DNA of 64,000 nucleotides from Vibrio sp. RE88 (GCF_013113835.1 NZ_VTYQ01000007.1:124001-188000), one strand, 5' to 3'. Counted from the first letter of the stretch, positions 1 to 9,123 are shown. The notes: generated by a model from the letters alone, not told the origin. Translations and numbers: made by a program.

Positions 1-169
1 TCACAGTTTTTATTATCATTTTCGCGCAAACGTTGAACAACACACAGTTACCACAACTTTTAAGCAACTAAACAAAAATCCACACAGAAACAACCAAAAC
101 AAGCAATAAACTTAGATGCAGATATCGTACTTCAACTAGTTTATTGGATTGCCAATTTGAGCCAGATAC

Positions 170-194
170 AAAAAGCGCCGGGCAAGCCCAGCGC
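170..194 (-). terminator. Probable dapB transcription terminator
   Basis: Read on the minus strand, a GC-rich stem of about 8 bp with one mismatch (175-194, arms GCGCTGGG and CCCGGCGC) is followed by a run of five T. It lies about 65 bases past the dapB stop codon, as expected for an intrinsic terminator. Positions 1-169 to its left hold no ORF. They are probably the leader of the next operon, which in relatives is carAB, but that gene is outside the window. Confidence 0.7.
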
Positions 195-259
195 ATAATT
201 ATTTATTTTTAGTTTCTAGCTTCACTTTAATACTAAGAAGCCGGGCAAATCCCTTCAAA

Positions 260-1069
260 CTAAAGCTCGTTTAGACCCAATACATCTGTCATAGTGTAAA
301 AGCCCGCTGGCTTCTCATTGAGCCAAACCGCTGCCTTAATTGCACCATTAGCAAAAGTCATACGATCTGTGGCTTTATGGGTCACTTCCACACGTTCGCC
401 AATATCAGCAAACATTGCAGTATGTTCACCAATGATGTCACCGGCGCGGATGGTCGCGAAGCCAATTTCATCTTTAGTACGCTCACCTGTGATACCTTCA
501 CGTGCGTAGACCGCCACATCACTTAGCTTATTGCCCATAGCATCAGCAATTGCTTCTCCCATACCAATTGCAGTGCCTGATGGGGCATCTACTTTATGAC
601 GATGGTGTGCTTCAACAATTTCAATATCGCAGTAATCCCCCATCACCTTGGCGGCTTTTTCGAGGAGCTTAAAGACTAGGTTTACCCCCACAGAGTAGTT
701 TGGTGCCATAACCACAGGTACGTGCTGAGCAAACGCATCAATTTGTTCACGCTCTTGCTCGGTAAAGCCTGTCGTACCAATAATAATGCCCTTTGCGTGC
801 TGCTTGCAGAGCTCTAGGTTGGCAAGCGTGCTTGAGGGTGCAGTAAAGTCTACGATCACATCAAAGTTCTCGATGTCTTTTGCTAGATCATCAGTCAGTA
901 CGATGTCAAACTTCCCTTCACCACACAGTTCACCAATATCCACACCGACTAAAGATGACTCTGGTCTCTCGGAGCCTGCACCTACCTGAGCCTGCTGGTT
1001 CAAATAAGTGGCTTTAACTAAGTTTCGGCCCATACGGCCCGCAGCTCCTGCAATTGCAATACGTACCAT
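260..1069 (-). CDS. dapB: 4-hydroxy-tetrahydrodipicolinate reductase DapB
   Basis: Reduces 4-hydroxy-tetrahydrodipicolinate to tetrahydrodipicolinate with NAD(P)H in the lysine and meso-diaminopimelate pathway, in the cytoplasm. The protein has 269 residues, the usual length. The N-terminal dinucleotide fold shows GAAGRMG at residues 8-14. The family signature EAHHRHKVDAPSGTA begins near residue 153, giving catalytic His155 and the substrate-binding Lys159 and SGT. An RBS (GGAGAG) precedes the ATG. It supplies diaminopimelate to MurE, encoded 15 kb away in this window. A hairpin terminator follows, so the gene appears to be expressed alone. Confidence 0.97.
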   Translation of the reverse strand: MVRIAIAGAAGRMGRNLVKATYLNQQAQVGAGSERPESSLVGVDIGELCGEGKFDIVLTDDLAKDIENFDVIVDFTAPSSTLANLELCKQHAKGIIIGTTGFTEQEREQIDAFAQHVPVVMAPNYSVGVNLVFKLLEKAAKVMGDYCDIEIVEAHHRHKVDAPSGTAIGMGEAIADAMGNKLSDVAVYAREGITGERTKDEIGFATIRAGDIIGEHTAMFADIGERVEVTHKATDRMTFANGAIKAAVWLNEKPAGFYTMTDVLGLNEL

Positions 1070-1198
1070 TGCATCTCTCCATTATTATCATTACTTGTGC
1101 TTAGTGGATTAAAACTACCAACATTAAGCACTGCTGGCTAGGGTCGGATGATCTTTCATGACTAAATTTTTCTCAAAACGATCAACCCTTAGCTATCT

Positions 1199-1597
1199 CT
1201 ATGCAAACTCGTTCATCACGCGACGTAAAATAGGCATGTTAGCTTCTGGGAATGCATAGTCAGCAAGCTCAGGTACTGGAACCCAGACCCCTTGTTGCCC
1301 TTCTTTACCATAAGGAGTGTTGTCAAATCTGGTCACGCTGATGAAATCAAACTTGAGTGATTTTTCTGGGTAGTCGTACTCAAGGTGCTCAAACAAACTC
1401 TGCTCTGTCACCTGAATTCCGACTTCTTCATCCAGCTCACGAACAATCGCTTGCTCTATGGTTTCACCCGATTCTACTTTGCCACCAGGAAACTCCCAGA
1501 AGCCTCCTTTATGCTTGTCGTCTGGCCTTTTGGTAATGAACACTTCCGACTGGTCGGAATTAAAAATGATGGCAGCAACAATATGAATACGTTTCAT
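1199..1597 (-). CDS. mutT: 8-oxo-dGTP diphosphatase MutT
   Basis: Nudix hydrolase that removes mutagenic 8-oxo-dGTP from the nucleotide pool. At 132 residues it has the length of E. coli MutT. The Nudix box (G-x5-E-x7-RELDEEVGI) lies at residues 39-61 with all metal-binding glutamates. The gene lies just downstream of secA in the same direction, an arrangement common in enterics and vibrios. Its Shine-Dalgarno AAGGA directly follows the T-run of the secA terminator, so expression probably depends at least partly on read-through from secA. Confidence 0.93.
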   Translation of the reverse strand: MKRIHIVAAIIFNSDQSEVFITKRPDDKHKGGFWEFPGGKVESGETIEQAIVRELDEEVGIQVTEQSLFEHLEYDYPEKSLKFDFISVTRFDNTPYGKEGQQGVWVPVPELADYAFPEANMPILRRVMNEFA

Positions 1598-1610
1598 AGT
1601 AATTTTCCTT

Positions 1611-1638
1611 AAAAAAAGAGCCGCCTAAGCGACTCTTT
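1611..1638 (-). terminator. secA terminator abutting the mutT RBS
   Basis: On the minus strand a 10-bp stem (arms 1629-1638 and 1615-1624, one G-T pair, 4-base loop) is followed by seven T. It starts 23 bases after the secA stop. The T-run is immediately followed by AAGGA, the ribosome-binding site of mutT. Confidence 0.85.
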
Positions 1639-1660
1639 ACTTTTCATTGACGATTTCAAA

Positions 1661-4390
1661 TTAGCTGTTAATTTGACCGTGGCATTGTTTGTACTTCTTA
1701 CCGCTACCGCAAGGGCATGGCTCATTTCGACCAACTTTGCGTTCTTCACGAACCATAGGCTGATGTGCTCCGTCATTACTCTCTTCGTCAGAAAGCTGAT
1801 TCTCAGCTGATGCATGTTGAGCTTGAGCACGACGAGCCGCTTCTTCCGCTTGGGCACGGCGCTGTGCTTCCATACGCTCAACTTCTTCTTGCTGTTGAAC
1901 TCGTACTTTCGACAGAATAGTAATGACATCTGACTTAAGCGCATCTAGAAGACCTTCAAACAGCTCAAACGACTCACGCTTGTACTCTTGTTTCGGGTTC
2001 TTCTGCGCGTAGCCACGTAGGTGGATGCCTTGACGCAAATGATCCATTGCTGCCAAGTGCTCTTTCCAAAGCGTATCCAGCGTTTGTAGCATGACGGATT
2101 TTTCAAAGTTACGCAGAACCTGCTCACCCACCACCGCTTCTTTCTCTTTGTAGACAGCGATTGAGGTTTCAAGGATTTTCTCGCGCAGTGCTTCTTCATA
2201 CAGCTTGTCGTCTTCTTCGAGCCACTGTTTAACTGGCGCATCCAGATCGAAGTCGTTTTTCAGACGCTCTTGAAGCCCTTCTACATCCCACATATCTTCC
2301 AGAGATTGTGGTGGAATGTACTCATCAATCACAGCGCTGATTACATCAGCACGGTTTTGCTCAATCATTTCACTGATGTCTTCAACACTCATCAGTTCAT
2401 CACGAAGCTCGTAAACCACTTTACGTTGATCGTTCGCTACATCATCGTATTCAAGCAGTTGTTTACGGATATCGAAGTTACGGCCTTCCACCTTACGTTG
2501 TGCTTTTTCGATGGAGCGAGATAGCATCTTAGATTCAATCGCTTCTCCTTCTTCCATACCACTCTGGATAAGGCTGGCCATGCGATCAGACGTAAAGATT
2601 CGTAATAGTGAGTCTTCCATTGATAGATAGAAACGCGAAGAACCTGCATCACCCTGACGACCTGAACGGCCTCGTAGCTGGTTATCAATACGGCGAGATT
2701 CGTGACGTTCAGTACCGATGATGTGCAGGCCACCGGCCTCAAGAACTTTATCGTGTACTTCTTTCCAATCTGCTTTGATGGCTTCGATCTGCTCTTGCGT
2801 TGGATTCTGCATTGAATCCACTTTCGCCTGCCAGCTTCCGCCTAACACAATATCAGTACCACGACCTGCCATGTTCGTAGCGATTGTCACCGCGCCCGGC
2901 GTACCCGCTTCTGCAACAATTTCCGCTTCACGCTCGTGGAATTTAGCGTTCAAGACGTTGTGTTTGATCTTCGCTTTTTTCAGTGCGTTGGACAGCAATT
3001 CAGACTTTTCGATCGAAACCGTACCCACTAGAGAAGGTTGGCCTTTTGCGACACGCTCTTTGATATCTTCAATGATCGCATTGAATTTATCCGCTTCAGT
3101 ACGATAAACCACATCTGGCATATCGTTACGAATCATTGGTTTGTTGGTTGGGATAACTACCGTTTCAAGACCATAAATAGACTGGAATTCAAACGCTTCC
3201 GTATCCGCAGTACCCGTCATACCTGATAATTTTTCGTATAAACGGAAGAAGTTCTGGAATGTAATAGATGCGAGCGTTTGGTTTTCGTTCTGGATCTTCA
3301 CGCCTTCTTTAGCTTCAACCGCTTGGTGAAGACCTTCTGACCAACGACGACCAGGCATAGTACGGCCAGTATGTTCGTCAACGATCACCACTTCGCCATC
3401 TTCATTGACGATGTAGTCAACGTTCTTTTCAAACAGAACATGCGCACGTAGAGCTGCATTTACGTGATGTAACAGGCTAATGTTTGCCGGAGAATATAGC
3501 GTATCCCCTTCTTCCATTAGACCATTCTTGATCATCAGCTCTTCAACGAATTCTTGACCAGTCTCTGTCAGGTGGACCTGCTTCGACTTTTCATCAACCG
3601 TGTAGTGACCATCACCACGATACTCTTCTGAGTCTTCCTGATCTTGTTTCTGAAGATGTGGAATAAGGGTATTGATACGCGTGTATAGTTCAGAACTGTC
3701 TTCTGCTGGGCCTGAGATAATCAAAGGTGTACGTGCTTCATCGATAAGAATCGAGTCAACTTCATCCACTACCGCAAAGAAGCGAGCACGCTGTACACGA
3801 TCCTCAGCACGGAAGGCCATGTTATCGCGCAGGTAATCAAAACCAAACTCATTGTTGGTTCCGTATAGAATATCTGCTAGGTAAGCTTGTTTCTTTTCTG
3901 GTGGTGGCATATTTGGCACGTTTACGCCAACTGTCATGCCAAGGAATTCGAAAAGAGGACGGTTTGTCTCTGCGTCACGCTTTGCTAGGTAGTCGTTCAC
4001 GGTAACAACGTGAACACCCTTTCCTGCAAGAGCATTGAGATAAGCTGGCAATGTCGCTGTCAGAGTTTTACCTTCACCAGTACGCATTTCAGCAATCTGA
4101 CCAGCATTAAGCACCATACCACCAATAAGCTGAACATCGAAGTGGCGCATACCATAGACACGCTTTGATGCTTCACGTACTGTCGCAAACGCTTCTGGTA
4201 ATAGTTTATCTAGGGTCTCACCCTGTTCAAGACGCTGGCGGAACTCAACCGTTTTGGCTTTCAATTCTTCATCAGAAAGCGCTTCGAAGGTTGGCTCATA
4301 ATTATTAATTTCTTTTACAATTTTTCTAAGGCGACGTAACGTGCGGTCGTTGCGACTGCCAATTACCTTTGTCAGTAGCTTAGTTATCAT
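1661..4390 (-). CDS. secA: Preprotein translocase ATPase SecA
   Basis: ATP-driven motor that pushes unfolded preproteins through SecYEG. At 909 residues it is full length. Visible elements in order are Walker A GEGKT (105-109), the DEAD-type Walker B VVDEVDS near 207, the helicase motif MAGRGTDI in the second nucleotide-binding domain, and a C-terminal zinc-binding SEC-C motif with Cys892, Cys894, Cys903 and His904, which binds SecB. The start is preceded by AAAGAGAG. Upstream there is no SecM-like arrest peptide gene; instead the leader carries a perfect 18-bp palindrome. The lpxC terminator separates it from lpxC, so it must have its own promoter in 4391-4758. Confidence 0.98.
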   Translation of the reverse strand: MITKLLTKVIGSRNDRTLRRLRKIVKEINNYEPTFEALSDEELKAKTVEFRQRLEQGETLDKLLPEAFATVREASKRVYGMRHFDVQLIGGMVLNAGQIAEMRTGEGKTLTATLPAYLNALAGKGVHVVTVNDYLAKRDAETNRPLFEFLGMTVGVNVPNMPPPEKKQAYLADILYGTNNEFGFDYLRDNMAFRAEDRVQRARFFAVVDEVDSILIDEARTPLIISGPAEDSSELYTRINTLIPHLQKQDQEDSEEYRGDGHYTVDEKSKQVHLTETGQEFVEELMIKNGLMEEGDTLYSPANISLLHHVNAALRAHVLFEKNVDYIVNEDGEVVIVDEHTGRTMPGRRWSEGLHQAVEAKEGVKIQNENQTLASITFQNFFRLYEKLSGMTGTADTEAFEFQSIYGLETVVIPTNKPMIRNDMPDVVYRTEADKFNAIIEDIKERVAKGQPSLVGTVSIEKSELLSNALKKAKIKHNVLNAKFHEREAEIVAEAGTPGAVTIATNMAGRGTDIVLGGSWQAKVDSMQNPTQEQIEAIKADWKEVHDKVLEAGGLHIIGTERHESRRIDNQLRGRSGRQGDAGSSRFYLSMEDSLLRIFTSDRMASLIQSGMEEGEAIESKMLSRSIEKAQRKVEGRNFDIRKQLLEYDDVANDQRKVVYELRDELMSVEDISEMIEQNRADVISAVIDEYIPPQSLEDMWDVEGLQERLKNDFDLDAPVKQWLEEDDKLYEEALREKILETSIAVYKEKEAVVGEQVLRNFEKSVMLQTLDTLWKEHLAAMDHLRQGIHLRGYAQKNPKQEYKRESFELFEGLLDALKSDVITILSKVRVQQQEEVERMEAQRRAQAEEAARRAQAQHASAENQLSDEESNDGAHQPMVREERKVGRNEPCPCGSGKKYKQCHGQINS

Positions 4391-4412
4391 TTGCTATGCA
4401 TCTCTCTTTACT

Positions 4413-4430
4413 TAGATCGGGCCCGATCTA
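4413..4430. repeat. Perfect 18-bp palindrome in the secA leader
   Basis: The sequence TAGATCGGGCCCGATCTA equals its own reverse complement. It lies 23-40 bases upstream of the secA start codon, just upstream of the RBS. In RNA it could form a 7-bp stem with a GGCC loop; in DNA it contains two GATC (Dam) sites and a dyad suited to a dimeric regulator. Its role is unknown. Confidence 0.6.
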
Positions 4431-4758
4431 CATTCTATGCCTTCAGTCTCTAACAGTTTTGAACTAAGAATACTGAGATAAATCACTTTACTCAGATATT
4501 GCGATGAGAACTATAGATTTCAAGGCTTAAGTGGCGGTTAGTTTAAGGAATTTTGCCTCTAACGACCAATAACAAGGTGATTTGTTTGAAGCATTCTTTA
4601 TTTTTGTTCGTTATATGATGGATGTTTATCCGCTGAGAATAAAAATATGCCCGTCAAACCGGATATATTTGTCGATTGGACCTAAAAACTCATTGTGATC
4701 GGCGAGATCTTTTCAGCCGTTCTGGGCAGATCTTTGCCACGCGGCAAACGGCGAAAAC

Positions 4759-4787
4759 AAAAAAACCAGGCTTTCGCCTGGCTTTTT
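4759..4787 (-). terminator. lpxC (dcw operon) terminator
   Basis: The stem CCAGGC-TTTC-GCCTGG, extended by A/T pairs, is flanked by A-runs on one side and T-runs on the other, so it could work in both directions. It lies 15 bases past the lpxC stop and closes the cluster. Confidence 0.88.
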
Positions 4788-4801
4788 AAATTTTTTGCTT
4801 T

Positions 4802-5719
4802 TTACGCTACAACCATACTTGGTTCTGCGAAAGCGACTGGTGAAACCGCTTCTTCTTCAAACGTTACCCACTCCCACGCTTCTTGATCTGCTAGAACAGA
4901 ACGCAACAGTTGGTTGTTTAAACCATGGCCAGATTTAAACGCACGGAACTCACCAATGATTGGGTGGCCACACATGTAAAGGTCACCAATAGCATCCAAT
5001 ACTTTATGAGTTACAAATTCGTTTTCGAATCGCAGACCTTCTTCATTAAGAATACGGTATTCATCTAATACGATAGCGTTATCAAAACTACCGCCTAACA
5101 CCAAATTCTGAGATTGTAGGTATTCGATATCACGCATAAAGCCAAAGGTGCGAGCTCGAGAGATTTCCTTCACAAAGCCTTGTGAAGAGAAGTCAAACAA
5201 TAAATGCTGCTCGTCAGCGTCAATCGCTGGGTGATTGAATTCGATTTCAAAGTCCATGCGGAAGCCGTTGAATGGAACAAACTCAGCCCACTTATCATCG
5301 TCTTCAAAGCGTACAGGCTTTTTAATACGAATAAATCGCTTCGGCGCGTTTTGCTCTTCAATTCCTGCTTGCTGAAGAAGGAAAACAAAAGGGCTAGCAC
5401 TACCATCCATGATTGGAATCTCAGGGGCGTCTACTTCAACAATAATGTTGTCCACGCCCATACCAGCAAGTGCGGCATTTAAGTGTTCAACCGTTGAAAT
5501 ACGCACACCTTCATCGTTAACCAATGCGGTACAAAGCATAGTGTCACGAACGGATTCAGGATCTGCTGGAAAGTCGACAGGTGGATTTACATCCGTACGG
5601 CGGTAAATAATACCTGTGTTTGCAGCCGCTGGGCGAAGAGTAAGTGTCACTTTACGACCAGAGTGGAGACCCACACCAGTTGTTTTCACCATTTCTTTCA
5701 GAGTACGTTGTCTGATCAT
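4802..5719 (-). CDS. lpxC: UDP-3-O-acyl-N-acetylglucosamine deacetylase LpxC
   Basis: Zinc deacetylase catalysing the committed step of lipid A synthesis in the cytoplasm. The 305 residues match the E. coli length exactly. Zinc ligands are His79 (in TVEHLNAAL) and the His and Asp of HKVLDAIGD near residues 238-242. It is last in the dcw cluster, 100 bp after ftsZ, and that gap contains a good sigma-70 promoter and an inverted repeat, so it can be expressed independently of ftsZ. In E. coli LpxC level is set by FtsH proteolysis; the C-terminal tail here ends in PSMVVA, hydrophobic like the E. coli degron. Confidence 0.97.
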   Translation of the reverse strand: MIRQRTLKEMVKTTGVGLHSGRKVTLTLRPAAANTGIIYRRTDVNPPVDFPADPESVRDTMLCTALVNDEGVRISTVEHLNAALAGMGVDNIIVEVDAPEIPIMDGSASPFVFLLQQAGIEEQNAPKRFIRIKKPVRFEDDDKWAEFVPFNGFRMDFEIEFNHPAIDADEQHLLFDFSSQGFVKEISRARTFGFMRDIEYLQSQNLVLGGSFDNAIVLDEYRILNEEGLRFENEFVTHKVLDAIGDLYMCGHPIIGEFRAFKSGHGLNNQLLRSVLADQEAWEWVTFEEEAVSPVAFAEPSMVVA

Positions 5720-5751
5720 CTGCTTGCCTCAGTACTAATTGCTACAAAACA

Positions 5752-5774
5752 CGGTCAATAAGCAATATTGACCG
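5752..5774. repeat. Perfect inverted repeat at the lpxC promoter
   Basis: The arms CGGTCAATA (5752-5760) and TATTGACCG (5766-5774) are perfect complements separated by five bases. The repeat covers the expected transcription start of the lpxC promoter. It may be an operator or a hairpin at the extreme 5' end of the mRNA. There is no long T-run after it on the minus strand, so it is a poor terminator. Confidence 0.7.
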
Positions 5775-5777
5775 CGA

Positions 5778-5805
5778 ATCGTACCATAATTTTGAACAGT
5801 GTCAA
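5778..5805 (-). promoter_or_regulatory. lpxC promoter
   Basis: On the minus strand there is a perfect -35 TTGACA (5800-5805), a 16-bp spacer and a -10 TACGAT (5778-5783, 4 of 6). The predicted start near 5771 gives a leader of about 52 bases. Confidence 0.65.
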
Positions 5806-5819
5806 ATTATGATTTAATT

Positions 5820-7055
5820 TTAGTCAGCCTGACGACGTAAGAATGCTGGAATATCTAGATACCCAGTGTCCTTATCAGCTTTCGGTGCAGCACTTTGTTG
5901 ACCAGCACCAGAGCTCGAAGGAGCAGAACTTGTCGGCTGAGGAGTCACCTGAGGTTTCTCTTGCAAACTTGGTGCCGGTTTTTCTTCCACTTTATTGACA
6001 GCTGGCTGCTGAGTAGGTGCTGCTGGCTGAGTTTGTGGTTGAGCAACAGAGGCTACTTTCGTTTTTCCACCCGCCACCAATGTGATGTCCGGTTTCTTCT
6101 CTGTGCCAATACCAGTCGCAACAACAGTCACACGGATTTCATCAGCCATATCAGGATCTAACGAAGTACCAATAACAACTGTAGCATTATCTGAAGCAAA
6201 TGCTTTCACTGTATTACCGACTGTTTCAAACTCATCCAGACGCATATCAAGACCAGCTGTAATGTTAACCAGAACACCACGAGCACCAGCGAGATCGATA
6301 TCTTCTAGAAGTGGGCTTGAGATAGCCATCTCAGCTGCTTCTTCAGCACGGTCTTCGCCTTTGGCAACGCCGCTACCCATCATTGCATGACCCATTTCCG
6401 ACATAACGGTACGAACATCCGCAAAGTCGACGTTAATCATGCCAGGACGAGTAATAAGCTCTGCAATACCTTGGACTGCATTCTTAAGTACGTCATTCGC
6501 GCTAGCAAAAGCTTCAAGTAGAGTGATACCACGACCCAGTACTTTCAGTAGCTTTTCGTTAGGAATCGTAATTAATGAGTCTACATGTTTAGATAGCTCT
6601 TCAATTCCTTGCTCAGCAAAAGCCAAACGCTTTTTGCCTTCAAAGCTAAATGGCTTAGTGACAACAGCGACAGTAAGAATGCCCAGCTCTTTTGCTACTT
6701 CTGCAATAACTGGAGCAGCTCCTGTACCTGTACCGCCACCCATGCCAGCTGCGATAAATACCATATCGGCACCATCGAGCTCTTCTTTAATTCTATCTCG
6801 ATCTTCGAGAGCAGCGTCACGCCCAACCTGAGGGTTAGCGCCTGCACCCAGACCTTTGGTCATGTCACCACCAATCTGGATTACGCTATTAACGCTTGTT
6901 TTACGAAGCGCTTGCGCATCAGTGTTGATGCTAATGAACTCCACGCCTTCGATGGATTCACGTACCATGTGTTCAACGGCATTACCACCACCGCCACCAA
7001 CCCCAACGACTTTAATTACTGCGTCGTCAGACATTTCCATCATCGGTTCAAACAT
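5820..7055 (-). CDS. ftsZ: Cell division tubulin homologue FtsZ
   Basis: GTPase that polymerises into the division ring at mid-cell. The protein has 411 residues. The tubulin GTP-binding motif GGGTGTG is at 106-112, and the T7 loop NVDFADVRTVM follows in the second domain. A Pro/Gln/Ala-rich linker (about 320-395) leads to the conserved C-terminal peptide DIPAFLRRQ (401-409) that binds FtsA, ZipA and other partners. It is 30 bp downstream of ftsA and cotranscribed with it. Confidence 0.98.
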   Translation of the reverse strand: MFEPMMEMSDDAVIKVVGVGGGGGNAVEHMVRESIEGVEFISINTDAQALRKTSVNSVIQIGGDMTKGLGAGANPQVGRDAALEDRDRIKEELDGADMVFIAAGMGGGTGTGAAPVIAEVAKELGILTVAVVTKPFSFEGKKRLAFAEQGIEELSKHVDSLITIPNEKLLKVLGRGITLLEAFASANDVLKNAVQGIAELITRPGMINVDFADVRTVMSEMGHAMMGSGVAKGEDRAEEAAEMAISSPLLEDIDLAGARGVLVNITAGLDMRLDEFETVGNTVKAFASDNATVVIGTSLDPDMADEIRVTVVATGIGTEKKPDITLVAGGKTKVASVAQPQTQPAAPTQQPAVNKVEEKPAPSLQEKPQVTPQPTSSAPSSSGAGQQSAAPKADKDTGYLDIPAFLRRQAD

Positions 7056-7085
7056 GTGTTATCTCCGTTTATCCTGCTGCTCAGG

Positions 7086-8348
7086 TTAAAATTCTTTTTG
7101 TATCCAGTTACGCAAGCGTCCAAATAATGTCGTTACAGATTGGCGTTTCGGCTCATTGTATTCTGCATCGTCATTGATTTGGCTGTCTCTTGCATAATGA
7201 AGTAAACCCACCGCCGTCGAGTGATACGGCTCTTTTACATAATCTGTTAGCCCACTAACCTCAAGAGGCTTGCCGACTCGCACTTGATTGCGGAATACGC
7301 GTTCCGCACACTCTACCAACCCTTCAATCTGTGCAGCACCACCAGTCAGTACCACACCAGCTGCAAGGTGATGTTTAATCCCTTCTTCACGCAACTTTCC
7401 CTGAACGGTATCGATAGTTTGGTTAACTAGTCCCATCAACTCAGTATAACGAGGTTCAATCACCTCAGACAAAGTTTGTCTTTGTAAACTGCGCGATGGT
7501 CGACCTCCCACACTAGGAACGTTAACCGTGTCATCCTTGCTGACCAGCTCACTGAGAGCACAGCCATATTTAACTTTTATTTCTTCAGCATCACTGACTG
7601 GCGTACCAAAGGCAAAGGCAATATCACTTGTTACCGCATTACCTGCATAGGAAAAGACTTCCGTATGCCTCAGTGCACCACCCGTCCAAATCGATACATC
7701 CATAGTGCCAGCACCGATATCGACAACGCAAACACCCAGTTCACGTTCATCTTCAGTGATCACAGCATTACTCGCTGCTAAACCAGAATAAACCAGATGC
7801 TCAACTTTCAAACCGCAACGTTCAACAGCTTTGATAATGTTTCTTGCCATGTCATTGTGGCAGGAGATCAAATGCACGCTAACTTCCATCCTTACTCCTG
7901 ATAAACCTAGCGGATTTTTAATCCCTTCTTGGTAATCAATCGTAAATTCTTGTGGAATTACATGCAGAATGCGCTGTTCGTCACCTATTTTGATAGATTT
8001 AGCAGTATGAATCGCACGGTCCATATCTTCTTGAGAAACTTCTTCGTCAGAAATAGTTCCCATGCCTTTTTCTATACGGCTAGCAATATGTCTACCAGAG
8101 ATAGAAATAAATACATTACTGATTTGGCACTCTGCCATCAGTTCAGCTTGGTCAACGGCTCGTTGGACCGATTTCACTACCGACTCAAGGTCGTTAACAC
8201 CACCTTTGTCCATGCCACGAGAAGGACTACTTCCAGCGCCAATAATATTTATCTGACCATCAGGCAATACTTCTCCAACCAGAGCCGATACGGTTGCAGT
8301 GCCTATATCAAGACCAACAATAATGTTGTCATCAGCGGTCTTAGTCAT
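7086..8348 (-). CDS. ftsA: Cell division actin homologue FtsA
   Basis: Actin-fold ATPase that tethers FtsZ to the inner membrane. The protein has 420 residues. The N-terminal phosphate-binding segment VGLDIGTATVSALVGE (from residue 11) and the second phosphate loop VVDIGAGTMDVSIW are clear. The C-terminal amphipathic helix LFGRLRNWIQKEF is the membrane-targeting sequence. It overlaps the end of ftsQ by 8 bp, implying translational coupling. Confidence 0.97.
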   Translation of the reverse strand: MTKTADDNIIVGLDIGTATVSALVGEVLPDGQINIIGAGSSPSRGMDKGGVNDLESVVKSVQRAVDQAELMAECQISNVFISISGRHIASRIEKGMGTISDEEVSQEDMDRAIHTAKSIKIGDEQRILHVIPQEFTIDYQEGIKNPLGLSGVRMEVSVHLISCHNDMARNIIKAVERCGLKVEHLVYSGLAASNAVITEDERELGVCVVDIGAGTMDVSIWTGGALRHTEVFSYAGNAVTSDIAFAFGTPVSDAEEIKVKYGCALSELVSKDDTVNVPSVGGRPSRSLQRQTLSEVIEPRYTELMGLVNQTIDTVQGKLREEGIKHHLAAGVVLTGGAAQIEGLVECAERVFRNQVRVGKPLEVSGLTDYVKEPYHSTAVGLLHYARDSQINDDAEYNEPKRQSVTTLFGRLRNWIQKEF

Positions 8349-9123
8349 CTGTACTCTCTTGTTCTAACTCTTGCTCAGGGAACCAACCAACTGAGGCTCC
8401 CGTATCATACCTGAGGTCAATATAGCTGACTCTTTGCGAGTCACTACCTAAGTTTTTGTATAAAGAGAGGAATCTTTCCACCCTCTCTTCTAAAGATTCT
8501 TTGCCCAGCTCAAGTCGGATACCGTTATCAAGAATGATTTGCCAAGCTCTGCGATCATTTAGCAGCAGCGAGGAGATCTTCAGATTCAGCGCTGCAAACT
8601 CCGGGCTAATTTTTCGCCAAACCGCCAGTACTTCCTGACTTGTTTCAGCTGGGCCATAGAGCTTTACGCGCTCTTCTGACAACTTGCCAATATCACCGTT
8701 AAACACTCGTCCCTGACTATTTAGCAGCTCGTTTCCATTCCAGATAGCGACAGCTTTATATTCAGTTAGGAATACTTTCACAGTATCGGGCCATTGCTTG
8801 CGAATTGAAGCATGAGAAACCCAAGGGATCGCTTCAACCGTATCTTGGAGCACCTTTACGTCCTGAGACATAAAGGTCCCAACATGCTGCAATGTAGCAA
8901 AGGCACGTTGCACATCCAGAGCTGAAACGTACTTCAACTCTCCTTCAAGGACGATTTTGGAAAGCGGTAAACGCTGGTCATCCCACATCCAAGACAAAGT
9001 AGAGTGGAGGATTGAGCCTATCAACAGCAAAACCACCAGCAAAAATGCACCACCCAAGGTATGCTTTTTAACTAGTGGTGAATCAGTAAAACGACGGCTT
9101 TCATTTAATGCGCTTTCAATCAA
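8341..9123 (-). CDS. ftsQ: Cell division protein FtsQ
   Basis: Bitopic inner-membrane divisome protein linking FtsB/FtsL to early components. The 260 residues comprise a short cytoplasmic tail, a transmembrane segment near residues 24-45, then a POTRA and beta domain. The only workable start is TTG at 9123: it follows AGGGAC, and the next in-frame ATG lies beyond the membrane segment. A strong promoter is found 80-110 bases upstream, between murC and this gene. No ddl gene lies between murC and ftsQ, unlike in E. coli. Confidence 0.93.
   Translation of the reverse strand: MIESALNESRRFTDSPLVKKHTLGGAFLLVVLLLIGSILHSTLSWMWDDQRLPLSKIVLEGELKYVSALDVQRAFATLQHVGTFMSQDVKVLQDTVEAIPWVSHASIRKQWPDTVKVFLTEYKAVAIWNGNELLNSQGRVFNGDIGKLSEERVKLYGPAETSQEVLAVWRKISPEFAALNLKISSLLLNDRRAWQIILDNGIRLELGKESLEERVERFLSLYKNLGSDSQRVSYIDLRYDTGASVGWFPEQELEQESTDD

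Larger units (their letters stand above)
4391..4801. other. Gap between secA and lpxC
   Basis: This 411-bp interval has no convincing gene on either strand. It contains the lpxC terminator (4759-4787) and the secA promoter and leader. A weak minus-strand promoter candidate is TTGAAA with AATATC 17 bases later, around 4490-4525. The 18-bp palindrome at 4413-4430 is the most distinct element. No secM-sized ORF is present on the minus strand. Confidence 0.7.

Noticed and set aside
4391..4801. A SecM-like arrest peptide upstream of secA
   Set aside because: No minus-strand ORF of suitable length with a signal peptide or arrest-like motif is present.
4695..4886. 63-codon plus-strand ORF between secA and lpxC
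   Set aside because: It runs through the lpxC terminator and into lpxC antisense, has no good RBS and a composition dominated by Lys/Arg from the A-rich hairpin.
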